Part shown: positions 1 to 9,139 of the stretch, piece after piece
How positions within the stretch are numbered: position 1 is the first letter of the stretch
How the letters are laid out: each line of letters starts with the position of its first letter
NCBI GenBank assembly: GCA_014728215.1
Contig: WJLZ01000215.1
Coordinates: 1-64,000 of the forward strand
Source: Chitinivibrionales bacterium
GTDB lineage: Bacteria > Fibrobacterota > Chitinivibrionia > Chitinivibrionales > WJKA01
Direction: 5' to 3'
Length of the DNA stretch: 64,000 nt
Position numbers and translations under genes: made by a program
Notes under the pieces: generated by a model
Told to the model about the DNA's origin: nothing
Databases searched by the model: none
Seen by the model: the letters and a program-made list of their open reading frames with translations, nothing else

Positions 1-30
1 CGTTATACAATTATTTTGATTGTTGAACGC

Positions 31-134
31 CGATGACGCTAATTTGGCTGATTATCGCTGTATTTTTTTAATTTTTAGTTTTCTGACCAGCGAATATCAG
101 CATGATCAGCGTCATTAGCGTTCTATTTTGGACA
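31..134. repeat. Dispersed ATCAGCG-type imperfect palindromic repeat, copy A
   Basis: The stretch holds repeated GCTGATT and ATCAGCG words around a T-rich centre. Its ends CGCTAAT (37-43) and ATTAGCG (114-120) are complementary, and it closes with a TTTTGGAC tail. A related copy with the same order of words lies at 54835-54911, so this is a dispersed element and not part of a gene. Bases 135-269, up to the stop of the barrel gene, show no gene or clear signal. Function is unknown; a transcribed hairpin or a small non-autonomous element are possible. Confidence 0.5.
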
Positions 135-269
135 CGAGTGATTGGACGTTTCTATCGTATTACGTTCAAGGCATGCGATACAAACGGGATATTTATTTGT
201 CGGAATCCAATACTTATACGAGAACCGATTTTGTATAGAAGTGATTAATTAGACAAGACGGTAATATTT

Positions 270-1565
270 TTAAAAATAAATCCGGAACGAACTGTAATAC
301 ACATGGGCATAGGCGCCGAATTCGGAATTGAGTTCGAGAGGGGAATCCGGTTTTTCGCCCAGTCCCACGACTGCGCCAAGCTGGAGGTAGATGTCCTGTT
401 TGATGTTATATTCGAGCTGGGGATAGAGTGAAACAGAGAGGTCCCCTGCATTGAACAGGGCGAGCATGGAAAAGGGAAGCAGCGGATTGATCTGATAGGT
501 TGCGCCAAGGCCGATGTAGTGTCTTCCCAGTAGATAGACTCCACCTTCAGTGTAGGCCGGGCCCATATCGAACGAAAACATGTTTTCCAATGACGCCCCG
601 GGGCCGGTTGCGTTGATTGAGTAGGAGATGTAATCATCGGGATCACATTCACCGGCGGTACTGAAATGGTATTCGCCAAAGCCGTAGAGTTTATCGGTGA
701 AACTGTAATCCGCGCCGACCGAGAGACGGAAATAATCGTCATCCACCGAACGCTGCTCCTCTGATAACACATCGGCAAAGGCATACCCGGCTTCGCACCA
801 GGCGCCGGCCCCCCCGATTGCCCGGGCAAGGTCGATACCGATGAGGAGATTTTCCTGGAACCCGACTGCCAGAAGGGTGATATCGGTTTGAAGGTAATAA
901 TATTTACCTTTAAGAAACATCGCGCTCTCATTGACAGCGGCGTCATTGCCGAACACATACCCGGCATCGATTTCACTCAGCATGCCGATCGGGATTCGGA
1001 TGCGAACGGCATCCACACCGAACCGGTCCTCACTGTCAAGGGTGGTAAAATCGAAAGGCGCGATAATATCGATCGGATTGACAACTCGGGCACTTCCCCA
1101 GGCGATTGGCTGACGGCCGATAATGATATCGGCAACCTCGGGTTTGAATGTCACCATGAATCGGTCGAGATTATGAAACAGGGCAAAATTCCGGAGTTTG
1201 TCTTCATCCTCAGGATACAGGCGGTCATCAAAATCGACCAGTCGGTATGGAGATTCCTCGATACCCAGCATCACTCGCTCCATATCAAAGAGCGACCGGT
1301 CCTGTACGCGGGGAGAAAAATCATAGGAGAGTGCGCCATTGATCCAGTCGGCCGGGGTTGAGGTTACATTCAGGCGGATACGGTTATTGACAAGCCCGGT
1401 AAAAGCGGATCCCGATCCGGGGAGTTGCTCAAAGGAAGGCGAATCGATAACCGTAAAGAAATTCTTGTAGTACCCGCCAACGGAAATGTACTCGCTCCAC
1501 TCGGCGGAAGCTGTGTGAACACAAAGAAATAACAACAGAATAATTATTGGATGTTTTGCTTCCAT
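270..1565 (-). CDS. Outer-membrane beta-barrel protein (431 aa)
   Basis: Residues 1-21 form a signal peptide (Lys near the start, a Leu-rich core, cleavage likely after ASA). The rest has alternating amphipathic strands with many Tyr, Phe and Gly residues, and the protein ends in FRIYF, the aromatic C-terminus used by the BAM machinery. This indicates an outer-membrane barrel. It lies 157 bases downstream of an ABC ATPase on the same strand and so probably closes the TetR-LolA-permease-permease-ATPase operon, where it could be the outer-membrane partner of that transporter. The family is not recognised with certainty; porin-like or alginate-export-like barrels are possible. Confidence 0.7.
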   Translation of the reverse strand: MEAKHPIIILLLFLCVHTASAEWSEYISVGGYYKNFFTVIDSPSFEQLPGSGSAFTGLVNNRIRLNVTSTPADWINGALSYDFSPRVQDRSLFDMERVMLGIEESPYRLVDFDDRLYPEDEDKLRNFALFHNLDRFMVTFKPEVADIIIGRQPIAWGSARVVNPIDIIAPFDFTTLDSEDRFGVDAVRIRIPIGMLSEIDAGYVFGNDAAVNESAMFLKGKYYYLQTDITLLAVGFQENLLIGIDLARAIGGAGAWCEAGYAFADVLSEEQRSVDDDYFRLSVGADYSFTDKLYGFGEYHFSTAGECDPDDYISYSINATGPGASLENMFSFDMGPAYTEGGVYLLGRHYIGLGATYQINPLLPFSMLALFNAGDLSVSLYPQLEYNIKQDIYLQLGAVVGLGEKPDSPLELNSEFGAYAHVYYSSFRIYF

Positions 1566-1722
1566 AGATCAAACTATTTTTCCGGAGTATTTGAGTGATG
1601 GGCTCCAATCCCTCTTACAGGCAGCCCCGGCATGCTTTTCCTTGAGTTAACAATCAGTACGTGTTTCATATTTTTTTCGTATTTCGTACCTCGGATTTGT
1701 GATGTCATCCGCGGTCTATCAC

Positions 1723-2418
1723 TTACTGTCTTTTCTCATCCCTGTCGATCTGCCCATCTTTGAGCACGACTAAACGACGGGCCCGTTCCATGACAAGATT
1801 ATCATGGGTCGAAAAAAGGAATGTCATCCCGGTTTCGTCGTTAAGCCGGTGCATCATGTCGAGAAGATCGCCGCCGGTTTTTGAATCGAGATTTGCCGTT
1901 GGTTCATCGGCGAGAATGAGTTGGGGTCGCGATACCATGGCCCGGGCGATAGCCACCCGTTGTTGCTGTCCGCCGGAGAGTTTTGTCGGAAGACGGTCTC
2001 CCAGGCCCTCAAGGCCTACCTCGGCTAATATTTTCCCTACCCGCTCTTTCCGTTCCCCGGCAGTAATCCCCTGGAGGAGCATGACATACTCGACATTCTC
2101 TTCGACCGTAAGAACCGGAATAAGATTGTAGGCCTGAAAAATGAAGCCGATATTATCGCGGCGGAAATCCGAAAGCTCTTTGCCGTTCATTTCCGACAGC
2201 GGTCTTTTGTTCAACCATACACTTCCCTTTGTCGGCTTGTCGAGGCCCGAAATGACATTGAGAAAGGTGGTTTTTCCCGAACCCGACGGGCCCACGATTG
2301 CGGTAAACTCACCTTGGGTAATCATCAAATCGATACCCCGCACGGCATGCACTTCAATATCGTCCTCAAAATAGGTCTTTACAACTCCCTCGGTAACAAC
2401 GACACTGTTTTCATCCAT
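1723..2418 (-). CDS. ABC transporter ATP-binding protein, LolD/MacB type
   Basis: Cytoplasmic ATPase that should power the two FtsX-type permeases encoded just upstream. It shows Walker A GPSGSGKT near residue 45, the Q-loop region FIFQAYNLIP, the signature LSGGQQQRVAIARAM, Walker B LILADEPT and the switch His in STHD. Length (about 231 aa) is typical for LolD/MacB ATPases. The in-frame ATG at 2418 is chosen because it follows GGAGG by five bases. The ATG at 2430 abuts the stop of the upstream permease and has no ribosome site of its own. LolD/MacB proteins drive export of lipoproteins, lipids or drugs; the actual substrate here is unknown. Confidence 0.88.
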   Translation of the reverse strand: MDENSVVVTEGVVKTYFEDDIEVHAVRGIDLMITQGEFTAIVGPSGSGKTTFLNVISGLDKPTKGSVWLNKRPLSEMNGKELSDFRRDNIGFIFQAYNLIPVLTVEENVEYVMLLQGITAGERKERVGKILAEVGLEGLGDRLPTKLSGGQQQRVAIARAMVSRPQLILADEPTANLDSKTGGDLLDMMHRLNDETGMTFLFSTHDNLVMERARRLVVLKDGQIDRDEKRQ

Positions 2419-2430
2419 AGTAGCCTCCAT

Positions 2431-3654
2431 TTATAAACTTCTCCGCATCGCCTCCGCAGCATTCAGCCGGGCTGCATAGGTTGCCGGATACATTCCAACG
2501 ATTCCGGTAAATATCAGGACAAAAACCGGATAAATAATAAATTGACTCACTGTTAATTGCGGGTAGATAAGCTCCTGTATGGTGACACCGCTGAATTCGA
2601 TTCCCCGATAGTCGATTCCGGTTTTTGACACAATATAGGTAATACCAAATCCGAGGACGATTCCCAGAATACTGCTGAGCACCGCCAGCGAGCAAGCCTC
2701 ATAGACTACCATGCGCCAAAGTGCAAAGGGACGGGTACCCACGGCCCGCATAACACCGAATTCAAACATCCGTTCGTAAAGCGACATAAACAAGGTGTTG
2801 ATAATGCCGAGTGCAACTACACCGAACAGGATCACCGCAAGGATTATCAGGCTGAGGTCGGTCATCTGCAGGATCGCACTGAACTGGGGCAGCAGCTCGG
2901 GCCATCCTGCGGTCTCATTCCCATGGCGGGAGTATTTGTCCCAGAAGGGATGGTCTTTATTATGGACAATGTCGCCTTTCGCAAGATCGATCGCGATCTC
3001 ATGAACATCATCACCGATACCGAGCATGTCCTGCGCCTTATTCAGCGTGACAAAAGCCATCCCCTTATCAAATTCATCGATATTGAAATGATAAATCCCC
3101 CCAACCCGGAACAGCTCCTGGGACAATTCACCGGTTTTCGCCTTTGCCAGGGTGGCAACCACCCGGTCACCGGTCCCCACTTCGAGGCGCTCCGCCAGTT
3201 TTTTACCGATAAGTATTTGCCGCTTGTCGCCGGTATCGAGATATTCCCCCTCGACAATGGCATCATCGATTTTTGAAAGATACCGTTCCTTCTCCGGATC
3301 GATTCCCCATATCACCACCTGACCCAGATTTGCCGGCGAGGTTACCATGCCGATCCCCATAGCCCGGGGGGCCGAGTGATCTACCAGAGTGTCGTTTTCA
3401 AGCTCATGCAGTACCGATTGCGTATTGTTGATCGTATTCTCAACTTCCCTGGTCGCCCGAAAGCCTTCAGCATGAATCTGAGCCTCACCTAAAAAAGGCG
3501 CGGTCCCCGAACGGATCATGTTCTCCTGCATGCCGATAATCATTGCATCGGTAAATATCAGACTGGCGAGACCGATTCCGATAGCGCTCCCTGCAATAAA
3601 GGTCCGCCGCTTATTCCGGAACATATTTCGCCAGGCGAGTTTAAGGAAGATCAT
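2431..3654 (-). CDS. FtsX/LolC-type ABC transporter permease (first copy, 407 aa)
   Basis: Inner-membrane subunit of a LolCDE/MacB-like transporter. An N-terminal membrane helix follows the basic start (WRNMFRNKRR), then a periplasmic MacB_PCD-like domain at about residues 45-270, and three C-terminal helices (around 280-400) that form the FtsX domain. AGGAG lies seven bases before the ATG at 3654. The stop is directly adjacent to the first ATG of the ATPase gene, which suggests coupled expression. It is a paralogue of the next permease upstream, so the transporter is probably a heterodimer like LolC/LolE. It most likely moves lipoproteins or lipids, given the LolA-like partner. Confidence 0.85.
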   Translation of the reverse strand: MIFLKLAWRNMFRNKRRTFIAGSAIGIGLASLIFTDAMIIGMQENMIRSGTAPFLGEAQIHAEGFRATREVENTINNTQSVLHELENDTLVDHSAPRAMGIGMVTSPANLGQVVIWGIDPEKERYLSKIDDAIVEGEYLDTGDKRQILIGKKLAERLEVGTGDRVVATLAKAKTGELSQELFRVGGIYHFNIDEFDKGMAFVTLNKAQDMLGIGDDVHEIAIDLAKGDIVHNKDHPFWDKYSRHGNETAGWPELLPQFSAILQMTDLSLIILAVILFGVVALGIINTLFMSLYERMFEFGVMRAVGTRPFALWRMVVYEACSLAVLSSILGIVLGFGITYIVSKTGIDYRGIEFSGVTIQELIYPQLTVSQFIIYPVFVLIFTGIVGMYPATYAARLNAAEAMRRSL

Positions 3655-3746
3655 GGTCGGCTCCTGTTAAAAAGGTCCAAAGGGGCTTTTTGCCGCCTTT
3701 CAGCAGCAATTTCATTACTTGCATAACCGGTTTTTTGAACATGATT

Positions 3747-4964
3747 CTAATGCCTCCTCATCGACACCGCAGGATCGGTTTTGGCTGCTTTGAGTGCGGG
3801 AAAGAGGCCGACGATCGTTGCGGTCAGGAGCACGGTAAGGGCCGGGATATAATAGCTTCGAAAATTGATTTCCGAGTGCATCTCCTTAAATTCCATGCCG
3901 CCGTAGGAGATTGGTTCGGGAAGGCTGAAACCGTATATTGACAGGATATAGTTGGCGATAAGGCCTACGATTATACCGCCGGCAATACTCAGCAGAGCGA
4001 GGATATTGACTTCGTAAAGGATCAGGGCAAAAATCTGTTTCGGTTTATTGCCCAGGGCTTTGAGAAGGCCGTATTCGCGGCGCCGCTCCAGAACGGCCAT
4101 CAGTACCGTATTTAAAACACCCACAGCAACGATCAAGATGATAACAAACAGAAATATGTACATTCCCTGCTTATCGGCCTGCATTGCATCATAGAAAGAG
4201 CGGGCAAAAACCTGCCAGGGCTCCACCGAAAGTTCGGGTTTATCGATTGCTGCACTGATTTCCTCACTGAGGCTTCGGGCCATACCGCTTTTTTCGGCAA
4301 TGACAACGATTTCATGAACCTGGTCGCCCAGTGCAAACAGCTGCTGGGCATCGTGCAAATGAAGGTAACAGGACATCCGGTCACTGACTTCATCCCCGCT
4401 TTGGATAATCCCCACGATTGTATAAGCATCGTTTGCAATGGAGCCGTCGGCGGCCTGGGAAACAATCACCAGCTCTTCACCGGTATGCGCCCCCAGGACC
4501 TTCGCCAGTCCCCGGCCGATCATTGCCTGATGTGATGGTTTTTCGGAGAGAAGCGAGCCTTCGGCAACCTTTTTGTGAAAATTGACCGCGGTCGTCTCAT
4601 GTTGCGGAGCTATGCCGATAACCCGGGCGGCGGAACTTTCATCCCCAACCGAAAGCAGACCGGCTGAAAAGACACGGGGAGCCCAGGCTTCCACACCTCC
4701 AATGTTCCCGATAGTGGCGCCGATTTTAGTATAATTCTCGATAGTTTTATAGAGTGATGGATTTTCGAGATAGCCTTCCTTGTGGACCTGCACATGCCCC
4801 AGTCGATTGCGGGTAAACATATCGATAATGTCACCATAGGTGCCGTCGGCCCACCCGAAACTGATCGATGCCAGTGCAAAACCTCCCAGCATGGTCAGGG
4901 CGGTCAGGATCGAACGCCGTCTCTGACGGAATACATTACGAAAGGCCATTTTCAATAAAAGCAT
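3747..4964 (-). CDS. FtsX/LolC-type ABC transporter permease (second copy, 405 aa)
   Basis: Same architecture as its downstream paralogue: basic N-terminus (KMAFRNVFRQRRR), one helix, a large periplasmic domain (about residues 40-270) and three C-terminal helices near 280-400 with the phrase VAVGVLNTVLMAVLERRREYG typical of FtsX permeases split by its own hydrophobic core. The ATG at 4964 is preferred over upstream in-frame starts because it follows the stop codon of the LolA-like gene by one base (TGA C ATG) and gives the canonical permease N-terminus. A 92-base gap separates it from the next permease. Confidence 0.85.
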   Translation of the reverse strand: MLLLKMAFRNVFRQRRRSILTALTMLGGFALASISFGWADGTYGDIIDMFTRNRLGHVQVHKEGYLENPSLYKTIENYTKIGATIGNIGGVEAWAPRVFSAGLLSVGDESSAARVIGIAPQHETTAVNFHKKVAEGSLLSEKPSHQAMIGRGLAKVLGAHTGEELVIVSQAADGSIANDAYTIVGIIQSGDEVSDRMSCYLHLHDAQQLFALGDQVHEIVVIAEKSGMARSLSEEISAAIDKPELSVEPWQVFARSFYDAMQADKQGMYIFLFVIILIVAVGVLNTVLMAVLERRREYGLLKALGNKPKQIFALILYEVNILALLSIAGGIIVGLIANYILSIYGFSLPEPISYGGMEFKEMHSEINFRSYYIPALTVLLTATIVGLFPALKAAKTDPAVSMRRH

Positions 4965-4965
4965 G

Positions 4966-5736
4966 TCAGTCTCCCCGAACCGGTGCACGAAGTTTTCTGA
5001 GAGAAAAAATATCATCGTCCAACGAAACATTAAATTCCATCTCAAGGTATCGTACGATCGTTTTATGCCCCTCTTCATTTTGCGGAACGAGCTCCATCAC
5101 CGATGGTACGGTTCGATCATCAAAGGTTTGAGGATTCTTGAAATACATGATCCGTACCACCTCGCCTTTTTCATCATAATACTTCTGCCACACCGGAAGA
5201 AGACTCTCCTTCTCTACCGCCACGACAATCTTTGCCCAGATAATCGGAAGCCCCTCTTTGGGAACGCACTCCAGATAATGGTACTCATCCTTTGCATCGG
5301 GCGGTGTAATAAGACCGAAAGTGTAATCTCCGGCAAAGGTATACTCCCGCACGAGATCATCGTTGGTAAAGTCGGAACCCATCCAGGAACTCATCATCAT
5401 GGAAGGCGGGATTTTAATTACTTTATTTGTTTTGGGAAGATAGTTCCACATTTCATTCCCCAGCTTGAGTGTTCCGACTCCCCGTTCCTTTTTTGGTGAG
5501 AGAACCTTGACAAGCGACTTTTCCATCCCCTGGGACCAGAGTTTCATGACCAGCGTTCGCTCCCAGTGGGGCGTGATTATCTCCATTTCCATTTTGCCCT
5601 TGCTCGAATTGGCTTTATAGAGCTTATCGAGCTCTTTAACGATTTTTTTTACGTCCACTTCAGACTTTTCCTGCGAAAAAACCATCGAAGGAACCACTGC
5701 ACATGCCATTACAACAAACAACAACAGCTTTTTCAT
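4966..5736 (-). CDS. Outer membrane lipoprotein-sorting (LolA-like) periplasmic protein
   Basis: A Sec signal peptide (MKKLLLFVVMACAVVPSMVFS) precedes a domain of the uncharacterised LolA-like family (COG2834/TP_0789 type). Hallmarks include the MEMEIITP strand, KVLSPKKERGVGTLKLGNEMWNYLP split over two strands, and the MMMSSWMGSDFTNDDLV segment. These proteins are periplasmic carriers with an open half-barrel that holds acyl chains. The start overlaps the TetR gene by four bases (ATGA), and the stop is one base from the permease start, so the genes are translationally linked. It is inferred to carry the hydrophobic cargo released by the ABC transporter across the periplasm. Confidence 0.85.
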   Translation of the reverse strand: MKKLLLFVVMACAVVPSMVFSQEKSEVDVKKIVKELDKLYKANSSKGKMEMEIITPHWERTLVMKLWSQGMEKSLVKVLSPKKERGVGTLKLGNEMWNYLPKTNKVIKIPPSMMMSSWMGSDFTNDDLVREYTFAGDYTFGLITPPDAKDEYHYLECVPKEGLPIIWAKIVVAVEKESLLPVWQKYYDEKGEVVRIMYFKNPQTFDDRTVPSVMELVPQNEEGHKTIVRYLEMEFNVSLDDDIFSLRKLRAPVRGD

Positions 5737-6335
5737 TGCCCATCTCCTTCTTCCGATTGTTCAGGTGAATTAGCGGAATATTTTCCGATTAAATGCTTTT
5801 TAACTTCTTCAAAGGGATAATAATCGGGTGCGAAAACATGCATAATATTGATTGCATCCAGCATGGGAACCAGTATCCGTGCCTCGAGTTCTGGTTTTTC
5901 GACCCCATTCATCCGCAGAAGCATCTCAAACTGACCGATAAAGGCTCCATAACTGGCCATGACCTTGTTTTTTATTGTTTTTGGAAGGGCGGGATGGAGT
6001 ATCATAGACCAGTAAAACCGCCAGTATTCCGGCTCACTCCGAGCAATCTCAAGGCCGGTTTCAATAAACCGGCGCAGCATTTCCCCGGGATTCTTTGCCG
6101 GTATACCGGTCCGAAAGGATTCTTCGATTTCTTTCATTTTCTCGAAGATAACCGCTTCGAGGATATCTTCCTTGCTCGAAAAATAGTTATAAACAAGGCC
6201 CTTTGAAACCCCGGCATTTCCAGCGATCGTATCCACCGAGCTTGAATGATAGCCCTTTGTGCCAAAAAGCTTGAGCGCGGCATCTAAAATCTGCTGCCTG
6301 CTTTTCCCCCGCGGTATGTCATGCTGAGCACCCAT
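5733..6335 (-). CDS. TetR/AcrR family transcriptional regulator
   Basis: The N-terminal helix-turn-helix (about residues 12-57: RQQILDAALKLFGTKGYHSSS, then the recognition helix VSKGLVYNYFSSKEDIL) is classic TetR. The C-terminal ~130 residues are a helical ligand-binding domain of unknown specificity. It is the first gene of the export operon, and its promoter contains a near-palindrome just downstream of the -10 box, so it probably represses itself and the transporter genes until a hydrophobic ligand binds. Confidence 0.88.
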   Translation of the reverse strand: MGAQHDIPRGKSRQQILDAALKLFGTKGYHSSSVDTIAGNAGVSKGLVYNYFSSKEDILEAVIFEKMKEIEESFRTGIPAKNPGEMLRRFIETGLEIARSEPEYWRFYWSMILHPALPKTIKNKVMASYGAFIGQFEMLLRMNGVEKPELEARILVPMLDAINIMHVFAPDYYPFEEVKKHLIGKYSANSPEQSEEGDGQ

Positions 6336-6417
6336 TGATAATCCTTACAACGAACTGTCCGGTCATTAAATAATAACGTTTTTTTATGGTATAATTGCAT
6401 TAGCAGCCATAACAAAT

Positions 6418-6464
6418 ACTAACCAGTCAGTTAATAACATAATAATTACAGAAAAGGGTGTCAA
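6418..6464 (-). promoter_or_regulatory. Promoter and candidate TetR operator of the export operon
   Basis: On the minus strand, -35 TTGACA (6464-6459) and -10 TATGTT (6441-6436) are 17 bases apart. Immediately downstream lies ACTGACTGGTTAGT (6431-6418), whose arms ACTGAC and GTTAGT are complementary at five of six positions. It sits where RNA polymerase starts and resembles known TetR-family sites of the TGACTG/CAGTCA type. It is inferred to be the autoregulatory operator. Confidence 0.6.
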
Positions 6465-6520
6465 TACTTTTTTACTCGATTAAGGCTGTCTGCTGGGGAT
6501 AAAAATCGATAATAGAGAGT

Positions 6521-8320
6521 CTATTCCCACTCTATTGTGCCCGGAGGCTTATTCGTGACATCAAAAAACAGCGGGCCTATTCCGCGAATTTTGGCGGCGC
6601 CTTCGACAATGGCGGCAAGAGCCTTTTCGGAAAGCGGTGCAAACCGTGCGGTCATGGCCTCCTGGGACAACACCGGACGGAGCACTACACACTGTTCACC
6701 CGACTTGTTGACTAAAGGAAGTAAGACCACCGGCATCTGCCATATACGGTCGTATTCATTATGGTGCTTGAGTGTTTCGGTAACCAGATGATCGATCTCC
6801 CGCAGGAGGTCCAGACGTTCTCGTGTCAGAAATGCCTTTATCAAGGTATAAGGAGAATCTTCACTGCTGAGATTGTAGATTACCCGGTTGATTCCCGATA
6901 CCCGGTTTGTCAGCACGGTCGAGAGCTTCTCGAGAGCATCCCAGTTCTTTGGCCCCGTAAGCAGCGCGGGATGAGCATAGGAGCGGGAATCGCCCTGTAC
7001 GCCCACACTCCGTACCGGCAACACCCTGACCCGGTACCCCTGTGGTTTTGCAATTTTTTCGGCCTGCTGCACAACCGAAGGGTCGACATTTTCTTCGGTC
7101 CTGTCTGAGCAGAGCACCCGAACGCCGAGTCCCGGACCGGGGAACGGATGACGCCAGACCAGCGAATGGGGCAACGTGAGTTCTTCACCCAGCATGCGGA
7201 CCTCATCCTTGTAAAGTTGCGCCAAAGGCTCGATAACTGCTCCGCGCTTGATAAGCTCCAAGATTATGTCCACCCGGTTATGGTGTGTCTTAATTTTATC
7301 GGCATGCTGTGTGCCTGCACTCTCGATGGTATCGGGATAAATGGTCCCCTGCCCTAAAAGCCATTCGTCAATATTGAATTCCAGTTTTTGCTCGGCCTTT
7401 TCCTTTGTCTCAATGAACAGAGCGCCGATAATCTCCCGTTTCTTTTCAGGGTCGGCAATACCATCGAGACCACCAAGAAAATCATCGGTGGCATCTTCAA
7501 TTTTCAGGTTATTAAAACCGTGGGAATGGAGGTACTCCATAATAGTCTCGGACTCATCCTTGCGCATCAGACCGTTGTCCACATGGAGTCCCAGCACTCT
7601 GTGGGGACCGAGGACCTGGTTGAGGAGCGTAAAAGCAACGGTCGAATCCACCCCGCCGGACACGAGAAGAAACACTTTTTTGCCCTTACAGCGCGTGCGA
7701 ATATCCTTAGCTATCTCCTCTACAAAGGCCTTGGGATTCCACGATCGCTTGCATTTGCAAATCGATATGAAATTCGAAAGAATATCCATCCCTTTTGGCG
7801 TATGAGTTACTTCGGGATGAAATTGCAAACCATAGATTTGTCTGGAGTGATTGCCCACTGCCGTGGCCGCACAATCGGGTGTTGAGGCCAGGATTTCGAA
7901 TCCTTCCGGAAGCCGGTCAACCGAATCACCATGACTCATCCATATCTCCTGCTCATCATCAAGTCCTTCGAATAATGGCCCTTCGTTGAGGATTTTCATA
8001 TGGGCGATACCATATTCACGATAGGCCCCTTTTTTAACTGTTCCACCGAGTATCTTTGCAATAAGCTGGTGACCGTAACAGAGACCTAAAACAGGAATGC
8101 CAAGCTCAAGTATTTTCGGATCAATTGCGGGACTGTCGGGATCGATAACACTGTAGGGGCCGCCTGAGATGATAATCCCCTTAAAATCTTTTAACGCCTC
8201 CGGTGCGGAATCGGCAGGCAGAATCTCGGAATATACTTCCAGACGACGAATTCTGTTGGCGATAAGATGGGTATATTGTCCGCCAAAATCCAATATCGCT
8301 ATAGTGTCTCGGTTTTTCAT
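6521..8320 (-). CDS. guaA: GMP synthase (glutamine-hydrolysing), extended form
   Basis: Converts XMP, ATP and glutamine to GMP in purine synthesis. Residues 1-190 are a class I glutamine amidotransferase with the nucleophile in GLCYGHQL and the partner His/Glu in LQFHPEVTH. Residues 205-400 are the ATP-pyrophosphatase with P-loop SGGVDST. The C-terminal dimerisation domain follows, ending NKPPGTIEWE as usual. At 599 aa it is about 75 residues longer than the E. coli enzyme; the extra sequence lies in the dimerisation domain between SGINRVIY and that end motif, as in the long GuaA class known from eukaryotes and some bacteria. No riboswitch was recognised upstream. Confidence 0.97.
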   Translation of the reverse strand: MKNRDTIAILDFGGQYTHLIANRIRRLEVYSEILPADSAPEALKDFKGIIISGGPYSVIDPDSPAIDPKILELGIPVLGLCYGHQLIAKILGGTVKKGAYREYGIAHMKILNEGPLFEGLDDEQEIWMSHGDSVDRLPEGFEILASTPDCAATAVGNHSRQIYGLQFHPEVTHTPKGMDILSNFISICKCKRSWNPKAFVEEIAKDIRTRCKGKKVFLLVSGGVDSTVAFTLLNQVLGPHRVLGLHVDNGLMRKDESETIMEYLHSHGFNNLKIEDATDDFLGGLDGIADPEKKREIIGALFIETKEKAEQKLEFNIDEWLLGQGTIYPDTIESAGTQHADKIKTHHNRVDIILELIKRGAVIEPLAQLYKDEVRMLGEELTLPHSLVWRHPFPGPGLGVRVLCSDRTEENVDPSVVQQAEKIAKPQGYRVRVLPVRSVGVQGDSRSYAHPALLTGPKNWDALEKLSTVLTNRVSGINRVIYNLSSEDSPYTLIKAFLTRERLDLLREIDHLVTETLKHHNEYDRIWQMPVVLLPLVNKSGEQCVVLRPVLSQEAMTARFAPLSEKALAAIVEGAAKIRGIGPLFFDVTNKPPGTIEWE

Positions 8321-8538
8321 GAAGGTTTTAAAATAAATTATAACCCCCTTCCGGGGTAAGGGCCTTTCATGCAGGAATGTCAGGTTTACATTTTAGTTGG
8401 TGCGACGGGTATTTATTATTTGTATATTAATAGAAGGGACAATCGGCGCATAGTATTATTTTTATATATATACTTTAAATATTCTGATTCCACACCAAAG
8501 GGCGATTACAAGTTCACTTCCTGAGGGGGTACCATACA

Positions 8539-9099
8539 GTGAATGAAAAAAATGTTCGAAAACCTATATCCAATTTCTTTATCAAGAAATCGATTCAGCT
8601 CAGCGTTATCTACAAAATTCTTCTGGTAGTCTTTTTAACTGCATTTTTAACCACACTCTCCCTGGCGTATGTGTATAATACAAAATCACAAAAAGGGACT
8701 TTCTATTATATGAGCAACGATATCCGTCAGGATATCGAGTTGCAGAGCGTTTTAGGTATTATTCTTCCCAGCGTTGTTACGGCTCAGGTGATCAGTATTG
8801 CGCTCGGTCTGATAATCGGTCTCTTTTCTTCGAGGAAAGTGGCGGTCCCTATCTATAAATTCGAAAACTGGGTTACTCAGCTCAAAAAAGGCAAATTGAC
8901 CACCCATCTTGGATTCAGGGAACAGAACCAGATGCGGGACCTGACGGTCCAATGCAACGCTATGGTCGATTATTACCGTCAGACAGTCGCAGACCTGAAA
9001 GAAATTGTGAGGACGGTTGAACAGAATAAAGAAGACCCTGTTACTGTCGGCAAACAAGCCGAACGGGCCCTGCAGATACTGGAAAAATTCACCATTTGA
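8539..9099 (+). CDS. Small membrane protein with two helices and a HAMP-like domain
   Basis: The start is a GTG at 8539 with GAGGGGG at 8523-8529. The 186 aa chain has a helix at about 25-50, a short periplasmic segment, a second helix at about 72-95 (PSVVTAQVISIALGLIIGLF), then a HAMP-like region (VAVPIYKFENWVTQLKKGKLTT) and a helical tail to the end. HAMP domains usually relay signals from a sensor to a kinase, cyclase or chemotaxis domain, but no output domain is present here. It may be a stand-alone adaptor that pairs with another helical signalling protein. It converges on dnaJ and is transcribed divergently from guaA. Confidence 0.65.
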   Translation: MNEKNVRKPISNFFIKKSIQLSVIYKILLVVFLTAFLTTLSLAYVYNTKSQKGTFYYMSNDIRQDIELQSVLGIILPSVVTAQVISIALGLIIGLFSSRKVAVPIYKFENWVTQLKKGKLTTHLGFREQNQMRDLTVQCNAMVDYYRQTVADLKEIVRTVEQNKEDPVTVGKQAERALQILEKFTI

Positions 9100-9139
9100 A
9101 TTTCAGATCAGGGGCCGACAAAGAACCTCGTTAGAGGAC

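Noticed and set aside
7388-7885. Plus-strand open frame opposite guaA (also 11666-12193 opposite dnaK)
   Set aside because: Both are shadows of highly conserved genes and have no plausible product.
8321-8538. Purine-type riboswitch upstream of guaA
   Set aside because: The TATAA-type words do not come with the conserved purine riboswitch core.
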